Source: Anaspis maculata
Taxonomy: Eukaryota > Arthropoda > Insecta > Coleoptera > Scraptiidae
DNA length: 64,000 nucleotides
NCBI GenBank assembly: GCA_949128115.1
Contig: OX421966.1
Span: 55,239,416 to 55,303,415 of the forward strand
Direction of reading: 5' to 3'
The notes below the pieces were generated by a model, which worked only from the letters and a program-made list of their open reading frames with translations, made no database searches and was not told the DNA's origin. Below are positions 44,501 to 55,000 of the stretch, piece by piece. How positions within the stretch are numbered: the first letter of the stretch is position 1; every line of letters begins with the position of its first letter. Made by a program: the position numbers and the translations under genes.

Positions 44501-46948
44501 GCGCGGCCCCATCCGCGTTCCGAGATTCCGAGAATCTGCTCGGCCAGCTCCAGAAACAGACACTCGTACAGCGGCGGCGAACGCCCCGGCATGCTGGCCA
44601 TCACAGGGGCCCCCAGGTAAGGATCGATTCCGCGTCTCACGTGTAGAACTCCTCTCGAATAACGTCCGTTCAGAATCTATTTTCAAAATCTGTATAAGCT
44701 GTTTCGCATTGCTTCCTGCATGAGTGTCAGCCAGTCGCTCCTTCTTCAGATCGCACTAAAAACCAATCACTTCTTGAATGAAAGTAGAAGAAAAAATTGG
44801 TTATGAAATTGCAGCTATTATTTTTTGATTGAATATAGATTGTGAACAATTGGCAAAACCCATTGATGTTTCTGTAGTAAGCATCTTGTTTTTTATTTTA
44901 ATACTTTTCCTCTTGTTTGCACCGTCTTTTGTTTTTATTGTGTCCTTGTGCTAAATGTTTTGCATGCACAGTAGACGTTCGAGACAGAGGCAAAGTGCCG
45001 GTCCGTCGCTAGTCTCGCCCCGCCGAACAATTAGGTCTTCGCCGCTGGCAACGACAAGTACCTCCTCAAGGTAGGAAAATCCAAATTTAAAAAAAGCATC
45101 ATCCAGTCATCACTAACATTATTCATCACAGTAAGACGTTTCCAAGTACGTCACAGGCGAGCTTTGATTTGAATAATATCAAACTGATTCGTTCATTGAG
45201 GAGCGTTTCCATCAAACGCCGGGGTGAGCACTTGCTCAGCTCGGCATAGTATTCATTTCTTGTGCCCTGGGGAGAGCGTTTTTTTAGTCGTTGAATTGAA
45301 ATACTGTGCCAAGCTGAGCATGTTCCGAGTTACAGAAGCTTAATGAAAGTGTTCTCTTAAGCTGCGACCTAAATTCGTACAATTTATTTGGAAGTACACG
45401 AACAGCACACGAACGTACGTCTCAGCGTTGGAATCAGATTAAAAAATCGAAGTCAGGTTGGCAATACTGGCACGCGCGTGACGTCACTCGGAAATAAGTC
45501 TGTTGACAAAAAGTAAATTTGGGATTTGGTGTATTGCAGGTATTCTCATCACTATTAGAAGTTAAAATTAGTCTCTTAGAGTAACACACAAGCCCTGCAA
45601 GTAAGTAACGTTCATTCATTTTACATCTTTCCGCTTGTCTTACCTGTAACCTTGAAAATTCTCTCTAAGCTCCATTTTTGCCAACTTAACGTGAATTTTA
45701 ATTGGAATTTTGGCTACCATTTACCCACCTGAAGTACGTCCAGCCGAATTGTGATTCGAGTGACCTGAGAGATCTTCTTTCATAGTTTTCACATCCACAA
45801 GATATTACGTGACTTCATAGGGCGTTTTCCATTTATCGACACAAATGCGTTCCATTTGATCTGTGTTCCTTTGTCTCATCGACACAAGCTAACACAAGCT
45901 GACACAAACCGACACAAATGTTTTAAATGGAAAGCTTCGTGGTTGCTTGCATTGGTGATACTCGGTACGATAATTCACGACTACATAAGATGTCGTCCGG
46001 GCCACTTTTGAAACGCATCTCACGCACATTTCCGCTATAGATAGGTGGAAATTTTCTGCGGGACATGATAACTGACGTTTTTCTCTATGTTATCAACATA
46101 TGGAGCGGTTTGACAACCAATTTTCAATTTTTGTTGATAAAGAAATCAGAGTAACCTGTGATATTTGACAGTTTGGGAAATTAACCTTCTGAAGCGATCT
46201 AGGTCTATCAACGCTTAAACTTGAAAGAAACTGATGCTGTCGCTCCAAAAAGTGTCGCAATAGAAGCACCGACCCTTCAGTTTGCTCCAGTCAAAAAGAC
46301 GCGCCAAGCCTGAAAAATTATTGGCCAAACAAGGAACGCCTCGGCGGTTTGCCATGGACATGTTCTTCGTAGTAGGATGTGTCCACTTGTAAAAAGTTGA
46401 TAATCCAAATTTCTAGAAACCGAGTCGTTCAAATTGGTCATCGAACCGAAATTAATGTGATCAGTTTCAAATTCCAACAGAGCCCGTGCCATTTTGGTGT
46501 CTCAACGACGGTAATACGTCTCTGCAGCCCCGAGTCGCATTTCCACGCATGACACGGTCAATTTTTCAAAGATTATTGCAACATTTTGATGTCAGTTTGA
46601 CAGGCAACTTTTTTACTTTTACCAGCTAAGAAGGCGGTAAGCCCTACAACGATAAACTATAAAATAGAACTAGAATTTTTTCACTTGCGAATCAAAGTTC
46701 AGCTGGATTTACTATACCTAAATATAGAAATAACAAAAAGAACGTTCTACTTGTGATAAACTTATATGAAGTTGGCAACAGTGCTCAGCTTCATCATACA
46801 CATTTAAATTATTCATTTCACAACACACAAAACTTGGTTCAGTTCTTCCAGGACGCCGTACAGCGCTCCGGGAGTGGCACCCAGGAAGAGCAAAAATGTG
46901 AAGACCGTCTCCGGATCGTCTCCTTCGCCGCCGGCTGCTGACATGTAA
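38535..46948 (+). CDS. Mlf: Myeloid leukemia factor (Mlf)
   Basis: Five coding exons: 38535-38587, 38692-38977, 44261-44616, 44972-45070 and 46852-46948, all with GT-AG borders and continuous frame, giving 296 residues. The protein starts MSLFGSLMGDIEEDPFFG. It continues with a Met-rich SHMNMMRQMNTMMNSMNSFF segment, a His run, then YKATSSTRTGPGGVKETQKT, KKMAIGHHIGERAHIIEKE and DREERQDFINIEEDEADDF, which are the conserved Mlf1 core. The tail ends TPYSAPGVAPRKSKN to ADM. Mlf proteins shuttle between nucleus and cytoplasm and act with co-chaperones and in blood-cell and gene regulation. The second intron (5.3 kb) holds a palindrome, a MITE and a SINE. An alternative last exon at 45132-45249 also joins in frame. 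Exon 4 could be skipped in frame. The polyadenylation signal is at 47358. Confidence 0.92.
39437..40173. mobile_element. 0.74-kb palindrome in Mlf intron 2
   Basis: ATCCATGTTTACCATCACGT pairs with ACGTGATGGTAAACGTGGAT at the other end. GCATACCTGCAGAGCGCGGT / ACCGCGCTCTGCAGGTATGC and CGTATTACAGTG / CACTGTAATACG continue the arms to a centre near 39805. A single arm of the same family is at 8204-8496. Confidence 0.8.
40557..40707. mobile_element. MITE family B, copy 2
   Basis: CTTTCCATTTACCGACACAA to AAATGGAAAGCGCCCA, with the same internal GACACAAGCTAACACA order as the copies at 6715 and 45821. It is in Mlf intron 2. Confidence 0.75.
40708..42443. other. Mlf intron 2, unassigned
   Basis: No gene, RNA or matched repeat recognised. 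Open frames here lack motifs. Confidence 0.35.
42444..42625 (+). mobile_element. tRNA-derived SINE, copy 2
   Basis: Same A box, B box (GGTTCGAATCC), body and AATAAATAAATAAA tail as copy 1, in the same orientation as Mlf. By eye only two or three differences over about 165 bases (CCCCGAGGTTACATGG here, CCCTGAGGTTGCATGG in copy 1), so both insertions are young. I could not define a clean target duplication. Confidence 0.85.
42645..42885 (+). repeat. AT-rich degenerate tandem repeat
   Basis: Repeated variants of GATTATTGGACAATCGATTA and AACGAAATAAT run for about 240 bases directly after the SINE. Period is irregular, about 25-35 bases. Low complexity; no coding. Confidence 0.65.
42886..43633. 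other. Mlf intron 2, unassigned
   Basis: No feature recognised. Short open frames on both strands lack motifs. Confidence 0.3.
43634..43870. mobile_element. Small palindrome in Mlf intron 2
   Basis: GTGTATAAATAGCATAAATT pairs with AATTTATGCTATTTATACAC, continuing through GTACTTGAAATTTCTACATA / TATGTAGAAATTTCAAAGTA. Arms are about 75 bases around a loop of about 85. Confidence 0.7.
45132..45249 (+). CDS. Mlf: Candidate alternative last exon of Mlf
   Basis: Follows ATTCATCACAG and, joined to exon 4 (ending AG at 45070), reads S then KTFPSTSQASFDLNNIKLIR, SLRSVSIKRRGEHLLSSA and stop. The protein would be 303 residues. The sequence looks protein-like and phase matches, but no polyadenylation signal was found close by. 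The distal exon at 46852 also matches phase, so the two ends would be mutually exclusive. It may instead be a chance reading. Confidence 0.4.
45735..46500 (+). repeat. Dispersed repeat family C, copy 1
   Basis: Starts GTCCAGCCGAATTGTGATTCG and includes GTGATATTTGACAG, GTCGCTCCAAAAAGTGT and CCAGTCAAAAAGACGC. A diverged shorter relative is 60175-60560. A MITE family B copy (45821-45935) is inserted in it. It lies in the last Mlf intron. Confidence 0.6.
45821..45935. mobile_element. MITE family B, copy 3, shortened
   Basis: GGCGTTTTCCATTTATCGAC to TTTTAAATGGAAAGC. It lacks about 30 internal bases near the left compared with copies 1 and 2. Inserted in repeat family C, whose other copy at 60175 has no element at this point. 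Confidence 0.7.
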
Positions 46949-47357
46949 ACTTTTTTTTCAAGTTACCGAGAATGATTACTTTTATTTGGTTTGTTTTCTT
47001 TTTTGAGAAGATTTGTACTTTTGATTTTGCACAAACATACCTCTCTTTATATTTATATCCCTTTCTCTCTCTCTCTCATTTTCGTGGTTAAGTAGGTGTT
47101 ATATTTTCGTGGTGTTGTAGACATTATCAAGATTAGGCCCTTTCCTGTGTTTTCCGGGCCTTTGCGGAGTTTTGTTGCCGCAGGTCGATATAAATGGAAT
47201 ATATTCATGTCAGTGTTGTTTGGGTGACAATTCGTGAGATCTACATCTATACATTATATTGCTATTTATGTATCGTACTTTAGACTAATTAACGACAATT
47301 TATTGAATAGAAATTAGACATGTAATATACTAAGTTAAGGTTCATTGTATTCTAGAG

Positions 47358-47363
47358 AATAAA
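47358..47363 (+). promoter_or_regulatory. Polyadenylation signal of Mlf
   Basis: AATAAA about 410 bases after the Mlf stop at 46948 and about 205 bases before the Rbm8A start codon. It is the only canonical signal that I noticed in this 3' region. Confidence 0.6.
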
Positions 47364-47568
47364 AGATTTACGAGTCGATCGTGTTTGAATTTCCCGCCTT
47401 ACGACAAAAGCTAGTGCTTTAGTTTTAATTTTGGTGGTTTCACTGATTTTGGTGACAGTCCAGCATGACACTGTTGACAGTTGTGTCCTTTTCTTTGGAT
47501 GTGTCAATAACATAATCTTCGGCTTGCGTTTCACCGGGTTTTAATCCAATTTACTCAAAAAGCGAATT

Positions 47569-48224
47569 ATGGCCGATGTTTTGGACATCAACGATTCAGT
47601 CGAGCTCGATGTGGACGAAGACGGCGACCGTGAGTACCGAAAATCGCAACCACGTACGAAAACCTAACCTCAAAATTTCCAGAAAGCGTTTTGCGCTTGA
47701 AAGACAAAGTTATCAAGAGAAAAGGCCGCGGGTTTGGTCCCGGAGAGTCCAAGGAACACGAAAAAATCCGCGGCTATGAAACCATCGATTCCGGCGATCA
47801 TGGAGACGAACCGGGCCCACAGAAATGTAAGTTTTGATTGCTCGGTCCATAGCCCTTTTCCAATACAATTTCCCAACAGCTGTAGAAGGCTGGATCTTGT
47901 TCATCACGTCCGTCCACGAAGAAGCCACCGACGACGACTTGCACGAAAAATTCTCCGAATTTGGCACCATCAAAAGCATCAACTTGAACTTGGACCGGCG
48001 AACTGGTTATTTGAAAGTGAGCTTTGCGGAACTCACATTTGGAACGTTTATTCAATCACGTGTTTCAGGGTTATGCGTTGATCGAGTTCGGTTCATATGA
48101 TGAAGCGTTTGCTGCCAGGGAAGCCCTGCATGGGTCTTCGCTGCTGGGACAGAACATCGGCGTAGATTGGTGTTTCGTGAAAGGGCCAAAGAAAGGTGCA
48201 AAGAAGAGGAGTAGGAAGCACTAG
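47569..48224 (+). CDS. tsu: RBM8A / Y14 (tsunagi), exon junction complex subunit
   Basis: Four exons: 47569-47629, 47683-47826, 47880-48016 and 48069-48224, giving 165 residues in continuous frame, the length of fly tsunagi. It starts [35 protein letters not shown] follows, then an RRM with RNP2 [43 protein letters not shown] (RNP1) and [14 protein letters not shown], and a basic tail [15 protein letters not shown]14 pairs with Mago nashi through its RRM in the exon junction complex, marking spliced mRNA and aiding decay of faulty mRNA and oskar localisation in flies. Introns are short (about 52-53 bases). The upstream neighbour Mlf ends about 200 bases away on the same strand, so the Rbm8A promoter must be compact. 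Assignment is very strong. Confidence 0.97.
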
Positions 48225-48413
48225 ACGAAGCTCAGGAATATTTTTTTGCATATGGAATTTTTGAATGAAGCATCGCAGTGAGATGCTTTTATTATTATAA
48301 GTGAATAATTTAACCATGTCTGGGATATTTGAACAAATTGACGTTTAAAGTGTCCGCAGTTCTTATAAGAACGTATTTATTTCATTATTGGAGTAGGTGT
48401 ACACTATAGTTTT

Positions 48414-48419
48414 AATAAA
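48414..48419 (+). promoter_or_regulatory. Polyadenylation signal of Rbm8A
   Basis: AATAAA 190 bases after the Rbm8A stop codon, in the context TTTTAATAAACAC. Confidence 0.6.
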
Positions 48420-49341
48420 CACTTTTCTGTATATTGACTGACTGCTTACAGGTGTCCCAAAACTGTTATGAATTCAGAGTGCCGAAAGTGTCAGAAATGT
48501 ATAGAAACATTTTTCATTTCACAGTGGCTAGAAGACTGCTATTTACAGGCAGGCAACAGAGCGCTTGCTACCTAAGTTATTTTCTGGCCAAGAAATTAGC
48601 TCAACATTGACTTCGACCTTGCGACATCAAGCAAGAGCTGTTTCCAAACCTATAAAGATCTTGGTTAACCAAGAGTTGATGTTGAAAAATATCAGAAAAT
48701 TGGACAGGTAGCTGAAGGTCATTTTTTGTCGTTAAGGACGTTTCGTTCTGGCAGCATAGTGGAATTTGCTGGGGAAGTAGAGCAGCAGCAATTTTAAAGT
48801 CGCTCATTTATAATGTGGGGTACGTCACTGTAGCCACTGAAAGAATTTTCAACAGACAAAGCATTTTGCATGTGTGGAAGTTGATTTGGTAATTATTGAC
48901 GACCACTACTTCTCAACTAGCATTTTCTAAGAGTTAGGCAACCACTTAAACAGCTATGTAGGACGCTTCCTTCTTGCCTGTACTTACGTCGTAGGACATT
49001 GGTGGGTAAGTAATGGAAAGAAGGAGCATTTTACAGTGGAAATAGTGGTTTCCCCAGGAAACTACGGTAGACGAACGTGATGTTGTGGTGGTGTCTACCT
49101 ACCGTGAAAAGTTGGTGGCTGAAGTCGAGAAGTAGTGGTCGTCAATAATTACCGTTGATTTTAATATCAAGGTTGTACGAGTGTACGTATAGGCTGTACC
49201 CTCAGCCACCCCTGTGAGATTGTTATCGGGTTGTCATTGAAAATATGAAAACACACACTTGAATCATCTCTACTTGGTTTTCCACCGCATAAATCAGTGA
49301 AATGAAAACAGAAGCACGGTAATACCTACAAAATTGGTGAT
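48420..49341. repeat. Unassigned, with inverted repeat 48887-49154
   Basis: Within this stretch GGTAATTATTGACGACCACT, then ACTTCT, pairs with AGAAGTAGTGGTCGTCAATA, then ATTACC, about 240 bases apart. It is a MITE-like or foldback remnant. No gene is seen. Confidence 0.55.
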
Positions 49342-49491
49342 TCGGCCTGATTCTATAAGGGAATGGTTATGGTAATCACCGTGCGTCAGTGAAATTGCTA
49401 GGGCAACGGGCCTTTCTATTGGCTGTCGCCATAGCAGTTTGATAGTAAGCACGGTGATTACCATAACCATTCCCTTATAGAATCAGGCCGA
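49342..49491. mobile_element. 150-bp MITE with 42-bp perfect inverted ends
   Basis: TCGGCCTGATTCTATAAGGG, continuing AATGGTTATGGTAATCACCGTG, is matched without error at the right end. The loop is about 66 bases. The flanks share ATT, so the target duplication is short or unclear. Perfect arms suggest recent insertion or gene conversion. Confidence 0.85.
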
Positions 49492-49669
49492 TTGTTGAAT
49501 GTTAACTTCCTTGGATAGTGTTATCATTGGTCAGAAGCGAAACGTTGTATGTCAAAACATGACCTTGACGAACCGCCGCTGTACCGTTTGGCATGACGTC
49601 ACGGCAGAAAGAGACAACGAAAAACTGGAAACCCTGATGATTGATTCTGGTGCCACCTGCTTGCTAAAG

Positions 49670-49825
49670 CGAAACATTACTAATAGTCCGGACGTTAATG
49701 GCTCCAACCTTGCAAATCGTGATGGGATGCCACTCGGCAAAAATGTTGTACATACCCTATGGTTCATTTTAAGAAATGAAGCCCACCTGCCACCCCCGGC
49801 AGATCCTTGATATTGTGGGTTACAT
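49670..49825 (+). repeat. Repeat T, copy 1
   Basis: CCAACCTTGCAAATCGTGAT and CATACCCTATGGTTCATTTT occur inverted at 53140-53300. Function unknown; no coding frame is conserved between copies. Confidence 0.55.
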
Positions 49826-50234
49826 ATCTCCCAGGGGCAGATTTATGAAATCTACGTTTTCTTGGTTATTTGATCGAAAATCGAGCTGATATCTATGGTA
49901 GGTAGGCATGAATCATGACTAGACGTGATTTCCACTATGTCATGACGACCCAAGTGACATTTTGCGGGTTGCCTATTTTTCAGAGGAGAAGAAGTCCGTA
50001 ATCTCGGATTTGACGATAATAACGGCTTTTTCAATTTCATTTCTGATCATCAAAGTAGGCTTTACAACGGGATAGGGTGAAATATTTCACCTGGATGTGA
50101 CATTGGTAGCTTGCTGTTGCCTGGTATATAACCCAGGATAGAAATGCAAAATTTTAATCCAACCTAGAATGAATTGAGAAGAGCTGAAAATTTGAGGAAC
50201 GCTTTAGAATTCGATGGCTAACCACACATTAAGT
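49826..50234. other. Unassigned
   Basis: No feature recognised. Confidence 0.3.
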
Positions 50235-52151
50235 ATATTTTCCAAGGTCGAGGGACACAAATGCAATATGCAGTAAGTTTCTAGAAAGTGTAATGCACCA
50301 GTTGCGTACCGGACGGTTTGCAAAGTAGCCGAGGAAGTAGCTGAGGTGCGATTTTTCACAAAGTCCTACATAATAAACCGTGACTAACAGCTTTTGTGAC
50401 ATGTTTGGCATAATTTGTAACTAAATCGTACATTTTGATTCCAAAAATTAGTGTGGAATGTTGATAGAGACGTGTTTTATTTAACCGGTTTTGTGACGAA
50501 AACATGATTTCTTTTTATCCTCAAATTTCATATTTTGTAATTCTAGTTCCATCATTGTCCAATGTATGACTATGATAATAACTATGATTTTGACTTGGAC
50601 AGTTGATTCGGGGTATTTCAGGCATAAATATCATTTGCTGAAGTTTTTTTTCCCGTTTCAATAGAGTCACGGAGTAATCTTGTTTCTTGAGAATATTGTT
50701 ATGATATCTCGCGTATAGGTTCGAATATAATTGAGACGATTGTTTTAAAACACACACTGTTTATTTCTGCGTACTACAATCAATACACGCCAACAAATAT
50801 CTACTTGGAATTATCGCTAGAGAAGATTATCGCTCGCTTGTCCGCTCGCTGTCTCTTCCAATTCAATACTGCCCTGAGCTGCCGGCTGATGCCTTATATA
50901 AGGCCTCCGAATAGTGTTCCCGAACTTTCTGTCTACTTCCAGCAAATTCCATATAGTGGCCCGGCATATGCGGTTTCTAGACCATTCCTGAATAATCACA
51001 CACATTACCCGTATAATTCTGCCGGGTTCTAGAATGGCGCCTCCGCCAAAATGGACAGATGTGTCTCGATTGATCATTGCAGTCTCCATGTGTTTTAATG
51101 CCATCGAGTTTACTCTAGAAATCTCCAGAGCTCCGCGCATTTGTACACTGCGGCTGTGGAAGAGTCCAGAAAGATCGCGTGTTTACCGCTGCTCGTAACA
51201 ATATGTACGTACTTATCATGTTAAAACTTGATTTGATGAAAAGTGCTATTTCACAGGAAAAAATGCTAGGGTTGGAATGTAGCTGTGATTTGGTACTTCA
51301 TTTTTTAATGCACGAGAATAGTTTTTTCTATCAAACAAAGCAAAGAAAACTGAAATCAGAGCCGTATTTTAGTCATGACAGCATTTTTCTTCCGGTAATG
51401 CAAATTTTTCAAATAAAATTATATCTATCTCTTCAATCCATTTCAAAATTGTGATCTTGAGTGTTTTGGACCATGATGGAAACTGCGAATGCATAGGTCG
51501 AAACTCCGCGTTTTTTCACGAAATTTATTCCGCATTGTCGGGAGAAAAACGATGTCAAGACAAAAAAATACGGCTCTGATTTTAGTTCTCTTTTGTTTTA
51601 TTCAATGGAGAAAACTATTCTTATGTATTAAGATGAATAAATTACCAAATGAAAGCTACATTGTAACTCTAACATAGTTCCTCCTGTGATTATCACGCTT
51701 TGTCTCATCAAGCTGTTGACATGAGATATCTCAAGAAACAAGATTTCTCTGTGACTTCATAAAAATGGGGGAAAATTTTGTCAAATGATATTAGTGTGTG
51801 AAATAATCCAAGCCAACTGTTCAAGTCAAAATCATAGTTACAAATACTTTGGGTCACGATGGAACTAAAATTACAAAACATCCAATTTGAGGGTGAAAAA
51901 ATTCAAGTTTTTTCTTAATAAAACCGGGTCAAACACGTCTCTATCGACATCTCACTCTTATTTTTGGTATCAAAATGTGCGATTCGGTTAGAAAAGATGC
52001 CAAACATGTTAATAAAGGTGTTAGTCACGGTTTAATATAGGACTTTGTGAAAAATCGTACCTTATTGGCTCCTTCGCAGCCGTCTCGTACGCCACTGGTG
52101 CATTACATTTTCTGGAAACTTATTTCAATGTGTTCCTCCACCTTGAAAATA
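50235..52151. mobile_element. Palindrome of about 1.4 kb, enlarged by a solo LTR
   Basis: TATTTTCCAAGGTCGAGG on the left pairs with CCTCCACCTTGAAAATATA on the right. GTGCGATTTTTCACAAAGTC / GACTTTGTGAAAAATCGTAC and ACTGAAATCAGAGCCGTATT / AATACGGCTCTGATTTTAGT carry the arms to a centre near 51450. The left arm is longer by the 472-base insertion at 50729-51200. Confidence 0.75.
50729..51200 (-). mobile_element. Solo LTR (probably Gypsy-type)
   Basis: On the minus strand it begins TGTTACGAGCAGCGG at 51200, has a TATATAAGG promoter motif near 50895 and AATAAA at 50760-50765, and ends ...CGTCTCAATT. This is the order U3, TATA, R, polyadenylation, U5. ATAT flanks both sides (50725-50728 and 51201-51204), a 4-bp target duplication as in Gypsy elements. 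No second LTR or internal coding follows. The pairing palindrome arm at 51640-51700 lacks it, giving an empty-site comparison. The superfamily is inference from end sequence and duplication length. Confidence 0.65.
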
Positions 52152-53139
52152 TATAGTCCAATGAAAAAAGTACAAAAAAGCAAAGATTCCAAAAATGGTA
52201 ACTTCTTGGACCTTCGACCACCAATAGACGAATCTAGTTTACCTTTTCTCCTGACGCATGTGCGAAGTGTGGAGAGCTTGCCATTGGTACACTCCGGTCA
52301 CGTGATAAAATTCGTGCAAATTCCGAAAATTAACACAGTAAAATTGAGTTAATACTAATTTTTGCGATTGAATCGTGAGTTTTAGCCCACTAAAAAGTAT
52401 AATTGGATAATAGGGTGTGTTTTAAATGGTTACTGCTAATGGAAATCGGCAAAAATAGTAGCGGATCCAATAAACATTGCTGTTATTGGAACTGCAGAAG
52501 TGATAGCCGCTAACCTTGCCGCTAACAATTAGCAAAACTTGTTTTATTTTGAAAGATTCCCAAAAACGTGCTTAAAATACCGTGGAAGTGATATCCCCAA
52601 ACGTCAATTTCGAGGTCAAATTATTATAGAACTGTGCGCGATGCAACAAGTCAGAAAAATGGATTAGGTTATGTAAACCTTTTGGTTGTGACGTGACACT
52701 CGTCGACTCCAAAGTATCGCAGTCGCAGGCATTACAAAAGACACATTTCGCATATTTATGTTCCCTGCACTTTATTCACTCCAGTGGGCCCTTACAAGAG
52801 ATTCCGGACCCAGTACAAGCCACTGTTGGTAGCATCGCTGTTGTTACGTGATAGCCGCTCGCCCGCTCCATCGTGTTGTTTTCGGTGTTTCCACACTTTT
52901 CATTTGTAAAATACTGACTTTTAGGAAAAAAAATCGTTTTGTATATAGCGTTAGTATTTAAAAATTGTATTAAATTTCATGCTCTATAAATTTAGTACAC
53001 ATGAAACAATTTCTTGTATGAAAAAACTACCGATTTGGCCAATATCCCATGTAAAAATAGAAACTTGCACGAATCGTTTGAATTGCCGCCTTTTCAGCAA
53101 ACTTGCTGCTGCGCACTTTCGACCACTCCATATACTAGA
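52152..53139. other. Unassigned
   Basis: No gene, RNA or matched repeat recognised in about 1 kb. Confidence 0.35.
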
Positions 53140-53305
53140 ATCCCCTATACCAAGCATCTGCCAGGGAGGGCAGATGGGCTCCATTTCTCAAAATGAACCA
53201 TATAGGGTATGTGCAACATATCTGTCAAGCGGCATCCCGGCATCACGATTTGCAAGGTTGGACCCAAATATGGCGCTTAGCATCCGGACTATAAAGCTGC
53301 ATTCC
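53140..53305 (-). repeat. Repeat T, copy 2 (inverted)
   Basis: Inverse of 49670-49825, with landmarks ATCACGATTTGCAAGGTTGG and AAATGAACCATATAGGGTAT. Confidence 0.55.
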
Positions 53306-53324
53306 TTTTACACGAAATCTCAGA

Positions 53325-53450
53325 TAATCTCGCCTCAGTTAGAGAGAGAAAAAGCGAGAATTGCATGAGAGGGAGAGAGACACAACTAGCAAAGCAATTG
53401 AAGTGAGAATTCTCAGTTCAGATGATAAAAGGAACCCAGCTTAACCCATT
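53325..53450 (+). repeat. Repeat S, copy 2
   Basis: Inverse of 32574-32700, with ATGAGAGGGAGAGAGACACA and CAATTGAAGTGAGAATTCTC. Confidence 0.6.
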
Positions 53451-53715
53451 AAGCGCCGGTTCCTGGGTGAGCTGTATACGAACCATGCGCCAATGTCGTC
53501 CATTAGTCGTTTTGATTTTTGGATATTCAAAAGGTGAGACCAGGCTGTGATTTTTGCTACTGAAAACAATAATGTACGTTTGAAACTTTTTTCCAAGCTT
53601 GCTGTAGGTATTTTGATTTATATATTCTTAAACACCACATTTGGTTTAGTTCAACAAGTTTATCTAGAGATAAACTTGAACCTGGACCTAAATTGGTTTA
53701 GGTAGTTTTTGGTCT

Positions 53716-53872
53716 GGAGCCGTATTCTCTAAGTCGCTATGCACTGGAACCGACAGATATCGCTATCGGTAATCAGGCAAAAGCCAATAACGATGGTGCT
53801 TTGCCTAGCTACCGATAGCGATATCTGTCGGTTCGACGTTCGAGTGCATAGCGAGTTGGAGAACACGGCTCC
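53716..53872. mobile_element. 157-bp palindromic MITE
   Basis: GGAGCCGTATTCTCTAAGTC at the left pairs with the inverted right end ...GAGAACACGGCTCC. The inner CCGACAGATATCGCTATCGG / CCGATAGCGATATCTGTCGG match is perfect. Loop is about 35 bases. Confidence 0.8.
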
Positions 53873-54233
53873 TGGATCTGGAACCGATTACCTACAGTAA
53901 ACTGAACTTCCGGGGTTTTTGACTCATCCTGTATTCTAAATATGCAAGAAAACACTCTACCACCTGAGAATGAAAAAGTTCGCTGCGGCACTTTGAATTT
54001 GAAATACATACATAAATTTTGCTGCGTTCTAGATACCTACCTCCTAGATCAATTCTGTTCACACGTGATGTCCCAGAAATATATCAAAGGAACAGTAATT
54101 CATCAATTAATAAGTTATCGGGAAAAATTAAATAACTCCACTTCCAAAAGAGCATGCAAAATACGGGTCTCGGCCTGGGTGATTGTAAAGCACCAGGGTG
54201 AATGCTAGACAATAATTTTGTCGCGCGTATTAC

Positions 54234-54356
54234 GTATACTGCGTTAAACCCTAGTGTGATTCGAGTGAGCTGTGATTTTCTGAATTTCTCTTTTCCAAAG
54301 GCATCGCGTCGCGAGACTTAGCCAACTAGAATCACACTAGATTTGAACGCAGTATA
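54234..54356. mobile_element. MITE of the CTAGTGTGATTC family, intact copy
   Basis: TATACTGCGTTAAACCCTAG at the left pairs with CTAGATTTGAACGCAGTATA at the right, with GTGTGATTC / GAATCACAC inward. 123 bases. Serves as the intact reference for the split copy at 26477-27275. Confidence 0.75.
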
Positions 54357-55000
54357 GTCGGTTTCATTTATTTTGCAAAGTACCTCTACCTACTATAGTA
54401 TTACATATATGTTTTAAAAAAAATTGAGACGCTCACTATTGCTTCATCCACTGTTTTGGCTGTCGCCTCTAAAAGTATCAGAAGTTCAGTCGTTTATCGA
54501 AAATATGAACAAACAAAAAAATAGTTTACCTAATGTCAAGTTCCGAGTAGCGTTATTCAATAGATATCGGCCGACACACGGGTTGACTCACATACGTTAT
54601 GATGATTGGTCAAGATTTCCTGAGTTCATCTGAAAGGTTTTTATTTTCAACGGTCTGAAACGACCCCCAGCTGTTCCCTTCCACCCCTGGATGTGTAGGC
54701 AACTCATTATACTTACATTCAATTCAACTCATTTGAATTAAAAAAAAATTCCGCTTTTGAAACCGCATGGCCGATGCTTATCTAGCGTCAGGGCGCCATC
54801 TTGTTGTACTTGGCTTCTTTTTGTTGGATAATTAAGCTCTTGAGAGTGTTGAGATAAACTTCACCAAGAGTTTGAACGCAACAAGACACAGTATAAGTTT
54901 TAACACAACATCTCGATCTATTGGCCTCTATGTACAAGTCAAAGTGGTCAAATAATGGCTCGATCCTATACCTAGGTCTGCATTTTGAGCACGTCCCTTA
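54357..55000. other. Unassigned
   Basis: One open frame at 54424-54633 without motifs. No other feature. Confidence 0.3.
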
